The position numbers and the translations under genes were made by a program. The notes under the pieces are model-generated. The model saw only the letters and a list, made by a program, of their open reading frames with translations, had not been told where the DNA came from and did no database searches. From Rs1 sp000416275 (lineage in GTDB: Bacteria > Pseudomonadota > Gammaproteobacteria > Pseudomonadales > Balneatricaceae), in NCBI GenBank assembly GCA_965243635.1, contig OZ251574.1, positions 2,728,001 through 2,792,000 on the forward strand: 64,000 nt of DNA. The letters are read 5' to 3'. Of this stretch, positions 37,431 to 46,724 are shown in pieces (the first letter of the stretch is position 1; every line of letters starts with the position of its first letter).

Positions 37431-37757
37431 TTACAAACCTCCTTTAGAGAGCATTTTTTGTATCTCACCAATAATATTTTCTGCACTGCTGATACCCGCG
37501 GTATCTAAACCAGCGTCTTTAGCGATATAGTATGCCTTGTCTAGCTGCTCTGACAATATCTGTGGCGAGAAACCCTCGACTACTTTTATACCAAATTTTT
37601 CAGCGAGCATGATCACATCTGCTCTATTCAGTATCGTTGAGCCCTCATCACCCATGTCTATGTATACGGTTTCATAAGCAGGATCATCTGCATTCTTATA
37701 AGACACATCGATTATGTCTTCGTCATGCCAGGCATGATCCTGTTTTTTGTTGGTCAT
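37431..37757 (-). CDS. Hypothetical acidic protein
   Basis: A 108-residue acidic soluble protein beginning MTNKKQDHAWHDEDIIDV, with a helical C-terminal half and no cysteines or membrane segment. Family not recognised. AAGGAT before ATG 37757 supports translation. It is isolated between the IS66 remnant and repeats, so it could be accessory DNA. Confidence 0.55.
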   Translation of the reverse strand: MTNKKQDHAWHDEDIIDVSYKNADDPAYETVYIDMGDEGSTILNRADVIMLAEKFGIKVVEGFSPQILSEQLDKAYYIAKDAGLDTAGISSAENIIGEIQKMLSKGGL

Positions 37758-37870
37758 ATTTTATCCTTGATTACATACGTCTCAAATAGCTAATGATGTT
37801 TGCCACTGAGCGCTACTGTTCTACGGCGACAATTTTCCCTTTAAAAGGGAAAAATTACAATAGCGTTTGT

Positions 37871-37912
37871 CCTTAACCTTAACCTTAACCTGAACCAGAA
37901 CCAGAACCAGCA
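37871..37912. repeat. Seven tandem hexamers
   Basis: Three CCTTAA units, one CCTGAA, two CCAGAA and one CCAGCA run without interruption. The series leads into a decayed family B-like stretch ending TAATTCAGATT near 37973. Confidence 0.7.
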
Positions 37913-38045
37913 CCTTCACTGCGCCACACAGCACCAGCTCTGTGCGCATTTTGAATACGCTAATTCAGATTAAATGTAATAAATAGAGCTTATAGATGCG
38001 CATCAATGGAATTGAGCAGTCGGTAATTTTTAGAGTCATTAAATA

Positions 38046-38244
38046 GAGGCCTCTGCACAACTTACCCAGAGGGTATGATAACTGCGCTCGGTACTGCGGC
38101 GTTAAAAACCGGCTATGCTCATTTACACCAGAAATACCCATAAAGAAGGGCATACTATACCCAAAGAGAGGGGCACACTGACTCCGCTACCTCGCCGGTT
38201 TTTGCCTTGTCTTAGCTTCGCTCGCAACCTTATGCAGAGGTCTC
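38046..38244. repeat. MITE-like repeat, family A (copy 6), abutting dctM
   Basis: 199-bp element with ends GAGGCCTCTGCACAA and TTATGCAGAGGTCTC. No clean target duplication is left (AAATA and AATAC). Its last two bases, with the next base, form the dctM stop codon. Confidence 0.85.
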
Positions 38245-39805
38245 AATACAAAACGTCAGGTAGATAAGTGGCGATTTCTGGCCAGAACCAAATAACACCT
38301 ATACCTACTAATTGCAGCACCACGTATGGTGCTACTCCTCGGTAAATTTGCCCGGTGGTGATTGATTTAGGCGCTGCACCGCGCAAATAAAACAGCGAAA
38401 AGCCAAAGGGCGGCGTCAAGAAACTAGTTTGTAAGTTAATCGCAATTAATACCGCCAGCCAAATCGGGTCGTGACCCATGATAATTAACGTGGGTACGAC
38501 AATCGGCAGCAAAATAACTGATATTTCGACAAAGTCTAAAAAGAATCCTAAGACAAAGATAAGCAGCATCACGAACAACAGCGCACCAGTGCTACCCCCT
38601 GGCATCTCGGCGATGATCGATTGCACCCGCTCCTCACCGCCGATGCCGATAAACACCAATGAGAACAAACTGGCCGCGATAATGGTGACGAAAATCATTG
38701 AGCTGATGGTCATGGTATTGGTGACCACCGGCCCTAACATACCCGCCTTGTACAAACGTTTCAATGAGATACGGATCGCATTGGCGGACAGTGCTAAGAG
38801 CACTATAATAACTGCCGCCATTGCATACTCGGCCACTGATACTAGATCTTTTTGCAACCTAACCGTCACCACAGCCGCTAACAAGATAACCGAAATTTGT
38901 GCACCCGTACCAATAATGAGCCATAGATTATCGCGTCTGTTCTCTGCCAATCTAAAGCCTGCCAGCAACACCGCCCCGATGGCACCGACTGAAGCTGCTT
39001 CCGTTGGGGTAGCAATACCGCCAAGGATTGACCCTAACACCGCTATGATTAATACCAGTGGCGGGATTAATACGGTTATCACCCGTTGGAGCGATACTTG
39101 GCTTTGTTTTTCTGCTGACATTGCCGGTGCCACAGAGGGGCGAAGTTGAGCATAAATTAATAGATAGGCGATGTAGAGTACGATCAACAACATTCCCGGC
39201 AACAGCGCCGCGGCAAACATTTGTCCGACCGAAATCGTTTCCAGGGTAAACAAGCCCTGCTCTATCTGCGCCTGCTGAAATGCGTTCGACATCACTTCAG
39301 ACAATATAATCAAGAGTGTTGAAGGCGGGATAATCTGCCCTAAAGTGCCGGCGGTGGCCACTGTACCTGCCGCTAAACTGGGTGAGTAGCCATTGCGCAA
39401 CATAGTAGGCAAGGCAATCAGCGCCATAGTCACAACCGTCGCTCCGACTATGCCGGTTGAGGCAGCCAACAGCGCCCCCACGATAACCACCGATAGACCT
39501 AAACCGCCTTTTAAACGCCCAAACAAGCGCCCCATTTCCTCGAGTAAATCTTCGGCGATCCGACTGCGCTCTAGCACTAGCCCCATTATCACAAAGAGCG
39601 GGATAGCGATTAACACCTCCCGGGTCATTATGCCAAAAATCCGCTGCGAGAGCGCACCGAGTAAAATAAAATCAAAATGATCATTCAATGCACCGATGAT
39701 CGCGAACATCACCGCCACCCCAGCGATCGTAAACGCCACCGGATAACCTAGCATGATGGCGCAAAACAGCACCAAAAACATTATTAAATCTAAATATTCA
39801 ATCAT
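38243..39805 (-). CDS. dctM: TRAP transporter large permease DctM
   Basis: The ion-coupled transport subunit of a tripartite ATP-independent periplasmic system. The 520-residue protein has about a dozen or more membrane helices. It shows AASTGIVGATVVTMALIALP, TVATAGTLGQIIPPSTLLIIL, GIATPTEAASVGAIGAVLLAG and the second-half LTPPFGFSLFYLRGAAP. It belongs to the longer form seen in the mannitol/chloroaromatic-type TRAP group. The stop codon TGA (38243-38245) is made partly by the end of a family A repeat, so the original C-terminus may have been altered. It overlaps dctQ by 4 bases. Confidence 0.94.
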   Translation of the reverse strand: MIEYLDLIMFLVLFCAIMLGYPVAFTIAGVAVMFAIIGALNDHFDFILLGALSQRIFGIMTREVLIAIPLFVIMGLVLERSRIAEDLLEEMGRLFGRLKGGLGLSVVIVGALLAASTGIVGATVVTMALIALPTMLRNGYSPSLAAGTVATAGTLGQIIPPSTLLIILSEVMSNAFQQAQIEQGLFTLETISVGQMFAAALLPGMLLIVLYIAYLLIYAQLRPSVAPAMSAEKQSQVSLQRVITVLIPPLVLIIAVLGSILGGIATPTEAASVGAIGAVLLAGFRLAENRRDNLWLIIGTGAQISVILLAAVVTVRLQKDLVSVAEYAMAAVIIVLLALSANAIRISLKRLYKAGMLGPVVTNTMTISSMIFVTIIAASLFSLVFIGIGGEERVQSIIAEMPGGSTGALLFVMLLIFVLGFFLDFVEISVILLPIVVPTLIIMGHDPIWLAVLIAINLQTSFLTPPFGFSLFYLRGAAPKSITTGQIYRGVAPYVVLQLVGIGVIWFWPEIATYLPDVLY

Positions 39806-40347
39806 CCCGCTTCCTCTTTTTCTCGGGGTGGGGTGGCTTGATGGTTAAACACAATCATACTTTCCCGGGCTATCGCAGCGATTGCCTGCACTATTAACAA
39901 TCCACAAAACAGCGGAATAATTGTTTTTAACAGATACAGCGCGGGAATGCCGCCTACCGAAAGAGCACCTTCCATGATCGACCAGCTATTAAAGACAAAG
40001 CGCCAACTCATGATCACGATTAAAATACACATCGGGAGTAAAAAAAAGATATGCCCCAATAAATTGACTAGCGCTTTTTTACGCACGCTATAACTAGCAT
40101 AGAAAATATCAACCCTGACATGCCCATCCACCAACATAGTGTATCCGGCACCAATCATAAATAGTGCGGCGTGCATGTAGAGCACAGACTCACCTAGGAA
40201 GATGTAACTGACACCAAACAAATAACGTATCATCACTATCGAAAATTGTACTAGTACCATAACCAGTGCAAACCAGCGGATACTCAGACCTACATTACGA
40301 TTGATACTGTCAATGGAATCACAGAAATTAGAAAATTTTAGGGGCAT
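39802..40347 (-). CDS. dctQ: TRAP transporter small permease DctQ
   Basis: Small membrane subunit that pairs with DctM and contacts the binding protein. The 181 residues have four hydrophobic segments and the family motif FLGESVLYMHAALFMIGAGYTMLVDGHVRVDIFYA. It overlaps the start of dctM by 4 bases and lies 102 bases after dctP, so the three genes form one operon in the order dctP-dctQ-dctM. Confidence 0.92.
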   Translation of the reverse strand: MPLKFSNFCDSIDSINRNVGLSIRWFALVMVLVQFSIVMIRYLFGVSYIFLGESVLYMHAALFMIGAGYTMLVDGHVRVDIFYASYSVRKKALVNLLGHIFFLLPMCILIVIMSWRFVFNSWSIMEGALSVGGIPALYLLKTIIPLFCGLLIVQAIAAIARESMIVFNHQATPPREKEEAG

Positions 40348-40449
40348 GAATATACCTTAGCGATATGCTCCTCACGCGCTGCGCAAGGTGAGATAGCAAT
40401 ATTAAACAGCCTGCAGCACGGCTGTTAAAAGCCAGCTGCAGCACTGCCC

Positions 40450-41553
40450 TTAACTTCCGTAGTCGTAGTCAAGTGCTCGGGCGTTCATCTGCCCATTGTC
40501 CGCGTAACCTTTATACTCACGCATCGAATCACGGTAGGCCAAGTAACTGGCGGTGATCCGGCGCACTAACTCATCCTCGTGCTGCTGTAGATCATCCATC
40601 ACTTCACCGGCTGCATTGCCCATGGCGAGAATAACGTCTTCGGGAAGCTTTTTAACAATCACCCCTTTCTCTTCAACCAGCAACTTCAATGCCTTGGCAT
40701 GATTAGTGGTATATTCGGTCCACACTGGGTTGTAGAGTGATTCACAGGCATAGGCAACCGCCTGTTGTAAATCCTCGGGAAGTGCCGCATAAGATTTTGA
40801 ATTGACGACGCACTCTTCAGCAGAGGACGGCTCACCGACACCCGGCCAATAATAATACTTGGCGATCTGATGGAAACCTAACGCACTGTCGGTCCACGGG
40901 CCGATAAACTCTCCCGCATCTAGCGTGCCGGTTTGCAGCGCTTGAAACATTGCTCTGCCACCCATTGCCTGCACGGCCATACCCATTTTGCTACACATTT
41001 CAGAGGCCAGGCCGGTAGTACGAAAACGCAGCCCTTTTAAATCTTCAACGGAGTTAATTTCTTTGCGGAACCAACCAGCCCACTGTGGCCCAGAGTTACC
41101 ACATAGAAATGGCTTTAAGTTAAATTTGGCATACAGTTCATCATACAGTGCCTGCCCACCACCGTGAGCCATCCAGCCAAACTGCTCATCGGCGGTTAAA
41201 CCGAACGGCTGTGAGCCAAACAGTAAAAAGCCCTTAGATTTAGAACCCCAATAGGCCGGAACGGAATGATAGAGGTCGGCTGTGCCCTCTGAAACCGCAT
41301 CAAAAACACCGCGTCCAGGAACAATTTCACCTGCGGAATAGAGCTTAACTTCGATACGCCCTCCCGATAATGCGGTAATACGATCTGCTAATGTTTGTGC
41401 TGCGACCCCGGGACCGGGTAGATTTTTAGGCCAAGAAGTGACCATCCGCCATTTAATTTTGCTCCCGGCAATAGCGGGTGCAGATAAAGTTGATACGCCG
41501 GCTCCAGCAATTGCGGCGACCCCTGTGTTTTTAAGGAATGTTCTTCTTTTCAT
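40450..41553 (-). CDS. dctP: TRAP transporter substrate-binding protein DctP
   Basis: Periplasmic solute receptor of the TRAP system. The N-terminus MKRRTFLKNTGVAAIAGAGV is a twin-arginine signal, so folded export is expected. Mature features include WRMVTSWPKNLPGPG, VSEGTADLYHSVPAYWGSKSKGF and the arginine in LKGLRFRTTGLASEM, which in this family binds a carboxylate. It resembles the TakP-like group that binds 2-oxo acids or other organic acids; the ligand is not determinable. 367 residues is normal. Confidence 0.92.
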   Translation of the reverse strand: MKRRTFLKNTGVAAIAGAGVSTLSAPAIAGSKIKWRMVTSWPKNLPGPGVAAQTLADRITALSGGRIEVKLYSAGEIVPGRGVFDAVSEGTADLYHSVPAYWGSKSKGFLLFGSQPFGLTADEQFGWMAHGGGQALYDELYAKFNLKPFLCGNSGPQWAGWFRKEINSVEDLKGLRFRTTGLASEMCSKMGMAVQAMGGRAMFQALQTGTLDAGEFIGPWTDSALGFHQIAKYYYWPGVGEPSSAEECVVNSKSYAALPEDLQQAVAYACESLYNPVWTEYTTNHAKALKLLVEEKGVIVKKLPEDVILAMGNAAGEVMDDLQQHEDELVRRITASYLAYRDSMREYKGYADNGQMNARALDYDYGS

Positions 41554-42227
41554 ATATCCTCCAAAAAATATGCAGGCCGCAGCAACGACTATAATTGCAG
41601 CCCGTTTAATAGGTTACTTATCAATCAAAGTTTAATTCACTACCTGTTCATACTGTTTGTCATGAATCTACAGCCAATAAAACAGTTGTATAGACAAGCT
41701 GTCTCAGCATATATTATATTTAGTTGAGGATAAAGATGTGCTTTACAGTAATCCTCCCCCAACTTACTGAAAAAGCTAACAATCCCCCTCTATTGAAGCC
41801 GGAGCAATTGACTAAATCGGGATAAAACAACTACAGAATTACTTGATGCAGGCCTTGCTACCATTGATATACAGATGTTTTGAAAATTTAGCTAAAGTAG
41901 TCGAGACGGCACAGCTTTTACTGGCCATAAATTTCTTAAATCGCAACAAAATTGTTTTAAAATGTCTGAATACAGAGACATAAATAGACAAAAGCAGTAA
42001 AAAATTAGATAAGATCCGTCTTATTCGCGTTTCGCAATGGCTATTTTTTTAACATTAAGCTGATACTTTGCAGATAAATGAATGATGATAAATCACACTG
42101 AGAGGATGGTTTCCATAGTTTTATTTACAGAGCTTTGATGAATGTCACTCAAAAAGCAAGCTCAGTTTTCAGCGCTAGATTACGTAAAAGCGCAATAGAT
42201 GATGGTCAATCGGAAATCGTGAGTCTG
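41554..42227. other. Intergenic, no supported gene
   Basis: AT-rich region upstream of dctP. It probably contains the dctP promoter near its left end. No repeat of families A or B is seen. Confidence 0.35.
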
Positions 42228-42330
42228 TTCTCTGTGGTAAGACCAATCTTTTTAAGATTTTTTCACCCAGAGGCCACAGAGGCGCTGCGCTACACAGAGG
42301 AAAAACAACAAACAATAGTTACAATAAGTG
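42228..42330. repeat. Palindromic repeat, family C (copy 1)
   Basis: Contains CTCTGTGGTAAGACCAATC, a run TTTTTTCACC and CAGAGGCCACAGAGGCGC, forming an imperfect stem. It shares CTCTGTGGTAA, TTTTTTCACC and AGTTACAATAAGT with copy 2 in the same order. Confidence 0.65.
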
Positions 42331-42472
42331 CTGAATGGCGAATTCAATTCTTACGCCCCTATTCTTTTTTACCAGTATTTTCTAGTTATGATCGATTGAT
42401 TTCAGGCTGCTATTTTTAACCTACAACTCGTCACTTATAACTTTTCATTTAAGTCTTTAAATCCCTTCTCCG

Positions 42473-42550
42473 TGTCCTCTGTGGTAAAACTAGTTTTTTA
42501 AGGATTTTTTCACCACAGAGGAAAACAAAAAAACGACAGTTACAATAAGT
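42473..42550. repeat. Palindromic repeat, family C (copy 2)
   Basis: CCTCTGTGGTAAAACTAGTT (from 42476) and TTTTTTCACCACAGAGG (from 42505) can fold on each other, followed by ACAGTTACAATAAGT as in copy 1. Confidence 0.65.
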
Positions 42551-42714
42551 TTCTAGTTCAGTATCGAGGTTGTAAAACTAATGGGATAGCTGTCGGATTT
42601 TAGCGATTAATTCACGATAATTCACCTTCAACTACTCGTTTAACTCGTTGGTATTAATAATTTTATTCTATGGCCGACAAGTTAATCCGAGAAAAATTAT
42701 CAATTAGGTAATAG

Positions 42715-43326
42715 CTAGATTGAAGCTAAAAAGCCTGCTACTTTCTTTTTGCTAACACGGCTGAGCTTTCTCATTGTGGCAAAGCTGAGCTCATGGCAAG
42801 CGTAATCGGTACGAATTTTTTCCAACATTGAAAGCCAAATACCCGACGTCATCTGGGCATCATAAAGTGCGCGGTGAAACTGCCCGTCAACCGGCAAGTT
42901 AACATAATTGACCAAAGTACCGAGCTTATGGTTCGGTGCATCTTGAAATACGCGGCGACTGACCAGCATTGAACAGCAAAACTGACCTTGATAGGCGCGT
43001 TTGATAAACTTCATTTCACTGTCAAGGAAACGCTTATCAAAACTGGCATTGTGGGCTAGCAAATTAGTGTCACCAAGAAAGTCAGCAAATTGCAGCATAA
43101 CTTGCTCACAAGGTGGTGCTTTTGCCAGCATTTGATTGCTGATGCCGGTAAAGCTCTCAATAAATCCACTGACTCTAAAGCCTGGATTCATCAGCGCTTG
43201 AAACTCATCCACAACCACCCCTTTTTCTAAACGTACCGCTCCAATTTCAATGGCTCGATCGCCATAATCAGGTGACATCCCGCTCGTTTCAAAATCCAGT
43301 ACTACAAGAGAATCAGCTAATGCCAT
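42715..43326 (-). CDS. 3'-5' exonuclease, DnaQ-like (DEDDh)
   Basis: Stand-alone RNase T/DnaQ-fold exonuclease of 203 residues. The acidic residues are in VVLDFETSGMSP (residues 9-20), LLAHNASFDKRFLD (about 90-103) and HRALYDAQMTSGIW (about 148-161), giving the DEDDh set with a catalytic histidine. It has no polymerase or BRCT fusion. It could act in proofreading or RNA processing; the family alone does not decide. A family A repeat lies 48 bases upstream of its start. Confidence 0.87.
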   Translation of the reverse strand: MALADSLVVLDFETSGMSPDYGDRAIEIGAVRLEKGVVVDEFQALMNPGFRVSGFIESFTGISNQMLAKAPPCEQVMLQFADFLGDTNLLAHNASFDKRFLDSEMKFIKRAYQGQFCCSMLVSRRVFQDAPNHKLGTLVNYVNLPVDGQFHRALYDAQMTSGIWLSMLEKIRTDYACHELSFATMRKLSRVSKKKVAGFLASI

Positions 43327-43373
43327 GTTTTATCCAATGATTTTTAGGCTGTTAGCCTTTTAGTTTATTAAGT

Positions 43374-43599
43374 GAGACCTCGGCATAATTCACCCAGAGG
43401 GTATGATAACTGCGCTCGGCAATACCGCGTTAAAAATCGGCTCAATATGCTCATTACACCAGTAATACCCATAAAGAAGGGAACACTGTACCCAAAGAGA
43501 GGGGCATACTATACCCAAAGTGAGGGGGCACACTGACTCCGCTATCTCGCCAGATTTTGCCTTATCTTACCTTCGCTCGCAACATTATGCAGGGGTCTC
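43374..43599. repeat. MITE-like repeat, family A (copy 7)
   Basis: 226-bp element with ends GAGACCTCGGCATAA and TTATGCAGGGGTCTC, flanked by a perfect 5-bp duplication TAAGT (43369-43373 and 43600-43604). It carries the same internal duplicated unit as copy 3. Confidence 0.9.
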
Positions 43600-43604
43600 T
43601 AAGT

Positions 43605-43866
43605 GAGCTAAATTAAACATTTAACGCCGCGCAGTTACAGATATTTCAAAAATGCTATCAAGTACTGTAAAAACCTAAAGCTAGCTTAACTCATCTAACA
43701 TATCTTTAATAATAGGAACTAACGCATCCGCTAAAAATTGATGCTGATCTGATTGCCAATTTCAGGCCAACCTGAACAGAAAACATACAAAACAGTATAA
43801 GCGCTTAATGACTGCAATTACACAAGCAACACCGAAACAGTAACTCTGGCGGGAGCATGATCACAA
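43605..43866. other. Intergenic before the IS4-family fragment
   Basis: No supported gene. The sequence immediately left of the insertion-sequence end does not reveal a matching target duplication, since the right end of that copy is missing. Confidence 0.35.
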
Positions 43867-44091
43867 CTCAAGTTTCGGGATTCAAACAAACCCTAAAAAC
43901 AGCACTAAACACATGATATAAAACAAGTTGACGTTTCTTTGTGGCAAAGTGATTGCTGTCTATACAAAATAGAACACCACAAGAGACATCAAATAAATTC
44001 TGCCATAAAGACGGGTATTTTGCCATCACTCACTGCTGATTTTCTCGAGCAATCTAACCTCAGTATCGACAATATATTTAACTCTGCCTGG

Positions 44092-44625
44092 AGGCTATGT
44101 TTGGATAGATTGTTGAAAATATTTTCACACTGACAATAAGTCAATAAAAACAATAAACTACGGAACTTTCGGCTTTCGTTGTGCAAATATATAAAACATC
44201 CTGATTGACCATGATACTCCGCTCAACTTGGCGACTATTTGACAAAATATTTAATTTCAACAAGTTAAGAAGTTGTAATATGTTTCTATCATTTAATAAT
44301 GGTTTAGATTATGGCCAAGTCACATATTTGTAAATTTTTTACTTTAGGCCAGTCTGTGAAGACGCCGTGCTAATCAGCTAGTGTTTTGTTTTTCCTCTGT
44401 GCAGCGCAGCGCTTCTGTGCCCTCTGTGGTGAAAAAATCTTTAAAGGATTGGTTTTACCACAGAGGGCACAGAGAGCACAGAGAAGAAATTAAAAGCATC
44501 TTTTGCTATGGCGGAGACACAGGGCTAATCAGGTAAAACATTACCCAAAGGCTCAGGATATAAGACTTACAGCTCAGCGACCAATACAAATAAGTAACTT
44601 TCAACAAGCTTCCCGAACATAGCCT
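44092..44625. mobile_element. Nested 534-bp non-autonomous element
   Basis: Bounded by 27-bp imperfect inverted repeats that agree at about 23 positions, starting AGGCTATGTT at the left and ending AACATAGCCT at the right. The flanks GCCTGG (44086-44091) and GCTTGG (44626-44631) are a 6-bp duplication with one change. The intact copy of the host IS has a single GCTTGG at 48124-48129, the empty site. No transposase frame is present; a family C palindrome lies inside. Confidence 0.85.
44382..44484. repeat. Palindromic repeat, family C (copy 3)
   Basis: Inverted relative to copies 1 and 2. GCCCTCTGTGGTGAAAAAA (from 44418) faces GGTTTTACCACAGAGGGC (from 44451), a long near-perfect stem, flanked by further CTCTGTG/CACAGAG units. 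Confidence 0.7.
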
Positions 44626-44722
44626 GCTTGGAAGCAACTAGGCTTTAATAGCCTGCACTTCAAGCCAAATCTCATAAACGGTCTGGCGTGCCGGCGAGCG
44701 ATATTGTGTATCTACTTATGCT

Positions 44723-45637
44723 GTGGGTTTGGCTAAAACTCAATCGGTAGCGATGTTCTCTCGCGATGCATTATTGAGCTTTAGTGCAGCAAAAAAAGAT
44801 GCTCTCTATGACCTGCTCAACCGTGAAAATATCGACTGGAGAAAATTACAATTATTAACCGCAAAGAAAGTGCTTAAATCTAACTTTCATGGAGATTTAA
44901 GCGCGTTTCTTATTAATGATTCTGTGAAAATCAGGCGTGGAAAAATGATGCCTGGCATTTCTAGCCAAGTACCTATCGCCAGTCAAAATGGTAGTAACAT
45001 CGCAAATTTAGGTACTAACTTAGATCAAAGTGTCGGCGGTATAGCACTGTTTATTTTTTGTGCGGATTACTACATGAGTGCTAAAGGCGTGCAAGAGGTT
45101 ATGCTTAAGAGCAATCCCAGCGTGTCGATGATAGAGAGCATTAAAAATAGCATGGTTGCCCAAGGCGCAGCAGTTATTGAGAACCTAGCCAAACTAGCGC
45201 GTAAAGATTTAGATGCCATCATCGCCCGCAATGCAGCACGGGTGGTAAACCACCTAGGGGGTAATACATCAGCGATGAGCAGTGCTGCCACGAATACCGT
45301 ACGAAGTGGGGCCGGCGTTAGAGGCCTGGCCGTGGCAAAATCACTGGTAAAAATTGGCGGCATATTAGGGGTGATCGACGTAACAGCCAACAGCGTACAA
45401 AGCTATCGATTATACGGACGCGGTGATTACGATGCAGCCGCTTATGCAGCAACCGGTGCCATAGGCGGAATAGCGATGAAAAACTTTACCCTAGCAAACA
45501 ATCAGATCTTAGTCAGTGCAGCCCAGTACCTAATGATCCGCATTTTACATTTTTGGAAGATTTCCCACATATGCAAAAACCACAATACCAAATTGAGACA
45601 GCAGCTAGGTTTGCAGCGCAACAGCATAGATAACTGA
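44723..45637 (+). pseudogene. Chimeric frame: transposase fragment fused to an unknown C-terminal region
   Basis: The first 80-odd residues (to about GISS) are the IS4-family transposase read after a one-base deletion restores the frame. From about 44973 the frame continues into unrelated sequence of some 220 residues, beginning QVPIASQNGSNIANLG. It has hydrophobic, glycine- and alanine-rich stretches such as VKIGGILGVIDVTANSVQ and YAATGAIGGIAM. The second part looks like the C-terminal piece of a larger protein. Some VasX/BTH_I2691-like secreted effectors have comparable ends, but that link is weak. Expression is doubtful. Confidence 0.5.
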
Positions 45638-45750
45638 TGTTGCCTTGAGATTATTGGTGGTGTTAAAGATGAATGAAGTTATATCAGGCATAGCATTATT
45701 CACTCCTTATCTTGCCCAGTGCGCTACGCCCTAGGCCAATTTTATTTAAA

Positions 45751-45950
45751 CCTGAATCCGTGACTTTAAAGTGAATACAGAGTGTAAGATATTGGTTTTA
45801 CAGTGGAATTGAACAATCTTAACGGCAAGCTCATATGCGTCCTGCATTCGCTAAATAAATGCATCGATCCATAGGTCCAGTGGCTACTTTTCTAACCTCT
45901 GTATAATCAAGAGCTTGCACTATGTGGTGCAGTAAAATCACTGATTTAGG
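45751..45950. repeat. Family B repeat (copy 4), downstream of the PPTase gene
   Basis: 200-bp long form in reverse orientation relative to copies 1 and 3, with ends CCTGAATCCGTGACTTT and AAATCACTGATTTAGG. No clean target duplication is left. Its right end contains the stop codon of the phosphopantetheinyl transferase gene. Confidence 0.75.
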
Positions 45951-46704
45951 TGATAAGCCAAGTCGTAATATGGGTTTGATCAAAAGTAAAATATAGCTGA
46001 AATTTCATGCCTTTCTGTAGAGAAGGAGTAAGACTTTTTTGCAGTTTAAATATAATAAAATCAGACTTCAGGCAGAGCTGAATTAGCTCTACGGCATAAA
46101 AATCAAAATATTTTTTTACATGTGGGTATAACGCCTTAAAAATAGCCTCTTTAGCTGAAAACACCAGCGTTACTAAAAAAGCAAACTCTTCAGTACGTTT
46201 ATTGATTCGTCGCCGCTCTGTTGAATTCAGAATAACCTGCACAATCTCAACGGCAGTTTCAGCTGAGATAATTTTTTCACAATCAACGCCTATATATTGG
46301 TACTGATCACTTACACCGACAATGGCACACGCCCTATCATCGGTATGGGTAATAGAACCACGAACTCCTTCAGGCCAGACAGGGCTGCGACCTTCTCCTA
46401 TCATCACTTGCACGTTATTTTGTCCGGACAGCTTTAATGCAAACATGGAAACAACACGACCGGCAAGATACTCTGCTCGTCGTTTTTTTACGGCAGAAAA
46501 AATAAGCAGAGGTTCTATGCAGCCAAAAATCTGAAACGATCTACTACAGAAATGATTGCTATTATAGTTACACATAATAAAGTAAACATTAGTAAAATTT
46601 GACAATGTAAGGGAATGAAGATCACTTATAAAGGGGCGAAACTCATCTACTTCAATTATTTTTATACTATGAATATTATTTTTATTGACTCTTTTGACAA
46701 ACAT
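45946..46704 (-). CDS. 4'-phosphopantetheinyl transferase, EntD/Sfp superfamily
   Basis: Activates carrier proteins by transferring phosphopantetheine from CoA to their serine. The 252-residue protein has the superfamily motifs in order: RRAEYLAGR near residue 75, GSITHTDDRACAIV near 117, GVDCE near 140 and FSAKEAIFKALYP near 190. The EntD-like GxxHxxxxA-type block and adjacent synthetase genes point to priming of the ACP and PCP domains encoded at 53255-64000. AAGAGAAA precedes ATG 46704. Its stop codon lies in one family B repeat and another begins 21 bases upstream of its start. Confidence 0.88.
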   Translation of the reverse strand: MFVKRVNKNNIHSIKIIEVDEFRPFISDLHSLTLSNFTNVYFIMCNYNSNHFCSRSFQIFGCIEPLLIFSAVKKRRAEYLAGRVVSMFALKLSGQNNVQVMIGEGRSPVWPEGVRGSITHTDDRACAIVGVSDQYQYIGVDCEKIISAETAVEIVQVILNSTERRRINKRTEEFAFLVTLVFSAKEAIFKALYPHVKKYFDFYAVELIQLCLKSDFIIFKLQKSLTPSLQKGMKFQLYFTFDQTHITTWLIT

Positions 46705-46724
46705 AGTTTTCTCTTATAATGTAA

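Larger units (their letters stand above)
43867..44972 (+). mobile_element. IS4-family element, truncated and interrupted copy
   Basis: The left end CTCAAGTTTCGGGATTCAAA starts at 43867. The sequence follows the copy at 47905-49556 up to 44091, is interrupted by a 534-bp nested element (44092-44625), and resumes at 44626 until homology stops at about 44972, in the first transposase domain. One A is missing relative to the other copy near 44738, shifting the frame. The right end is absent. This copy cannot transpose by itself. Confidence 0.85.

Noticed and set aside
42135..42419. 94-codon open frame
   Set aside because: It runs through a family C palindrome and has no recognisable features.
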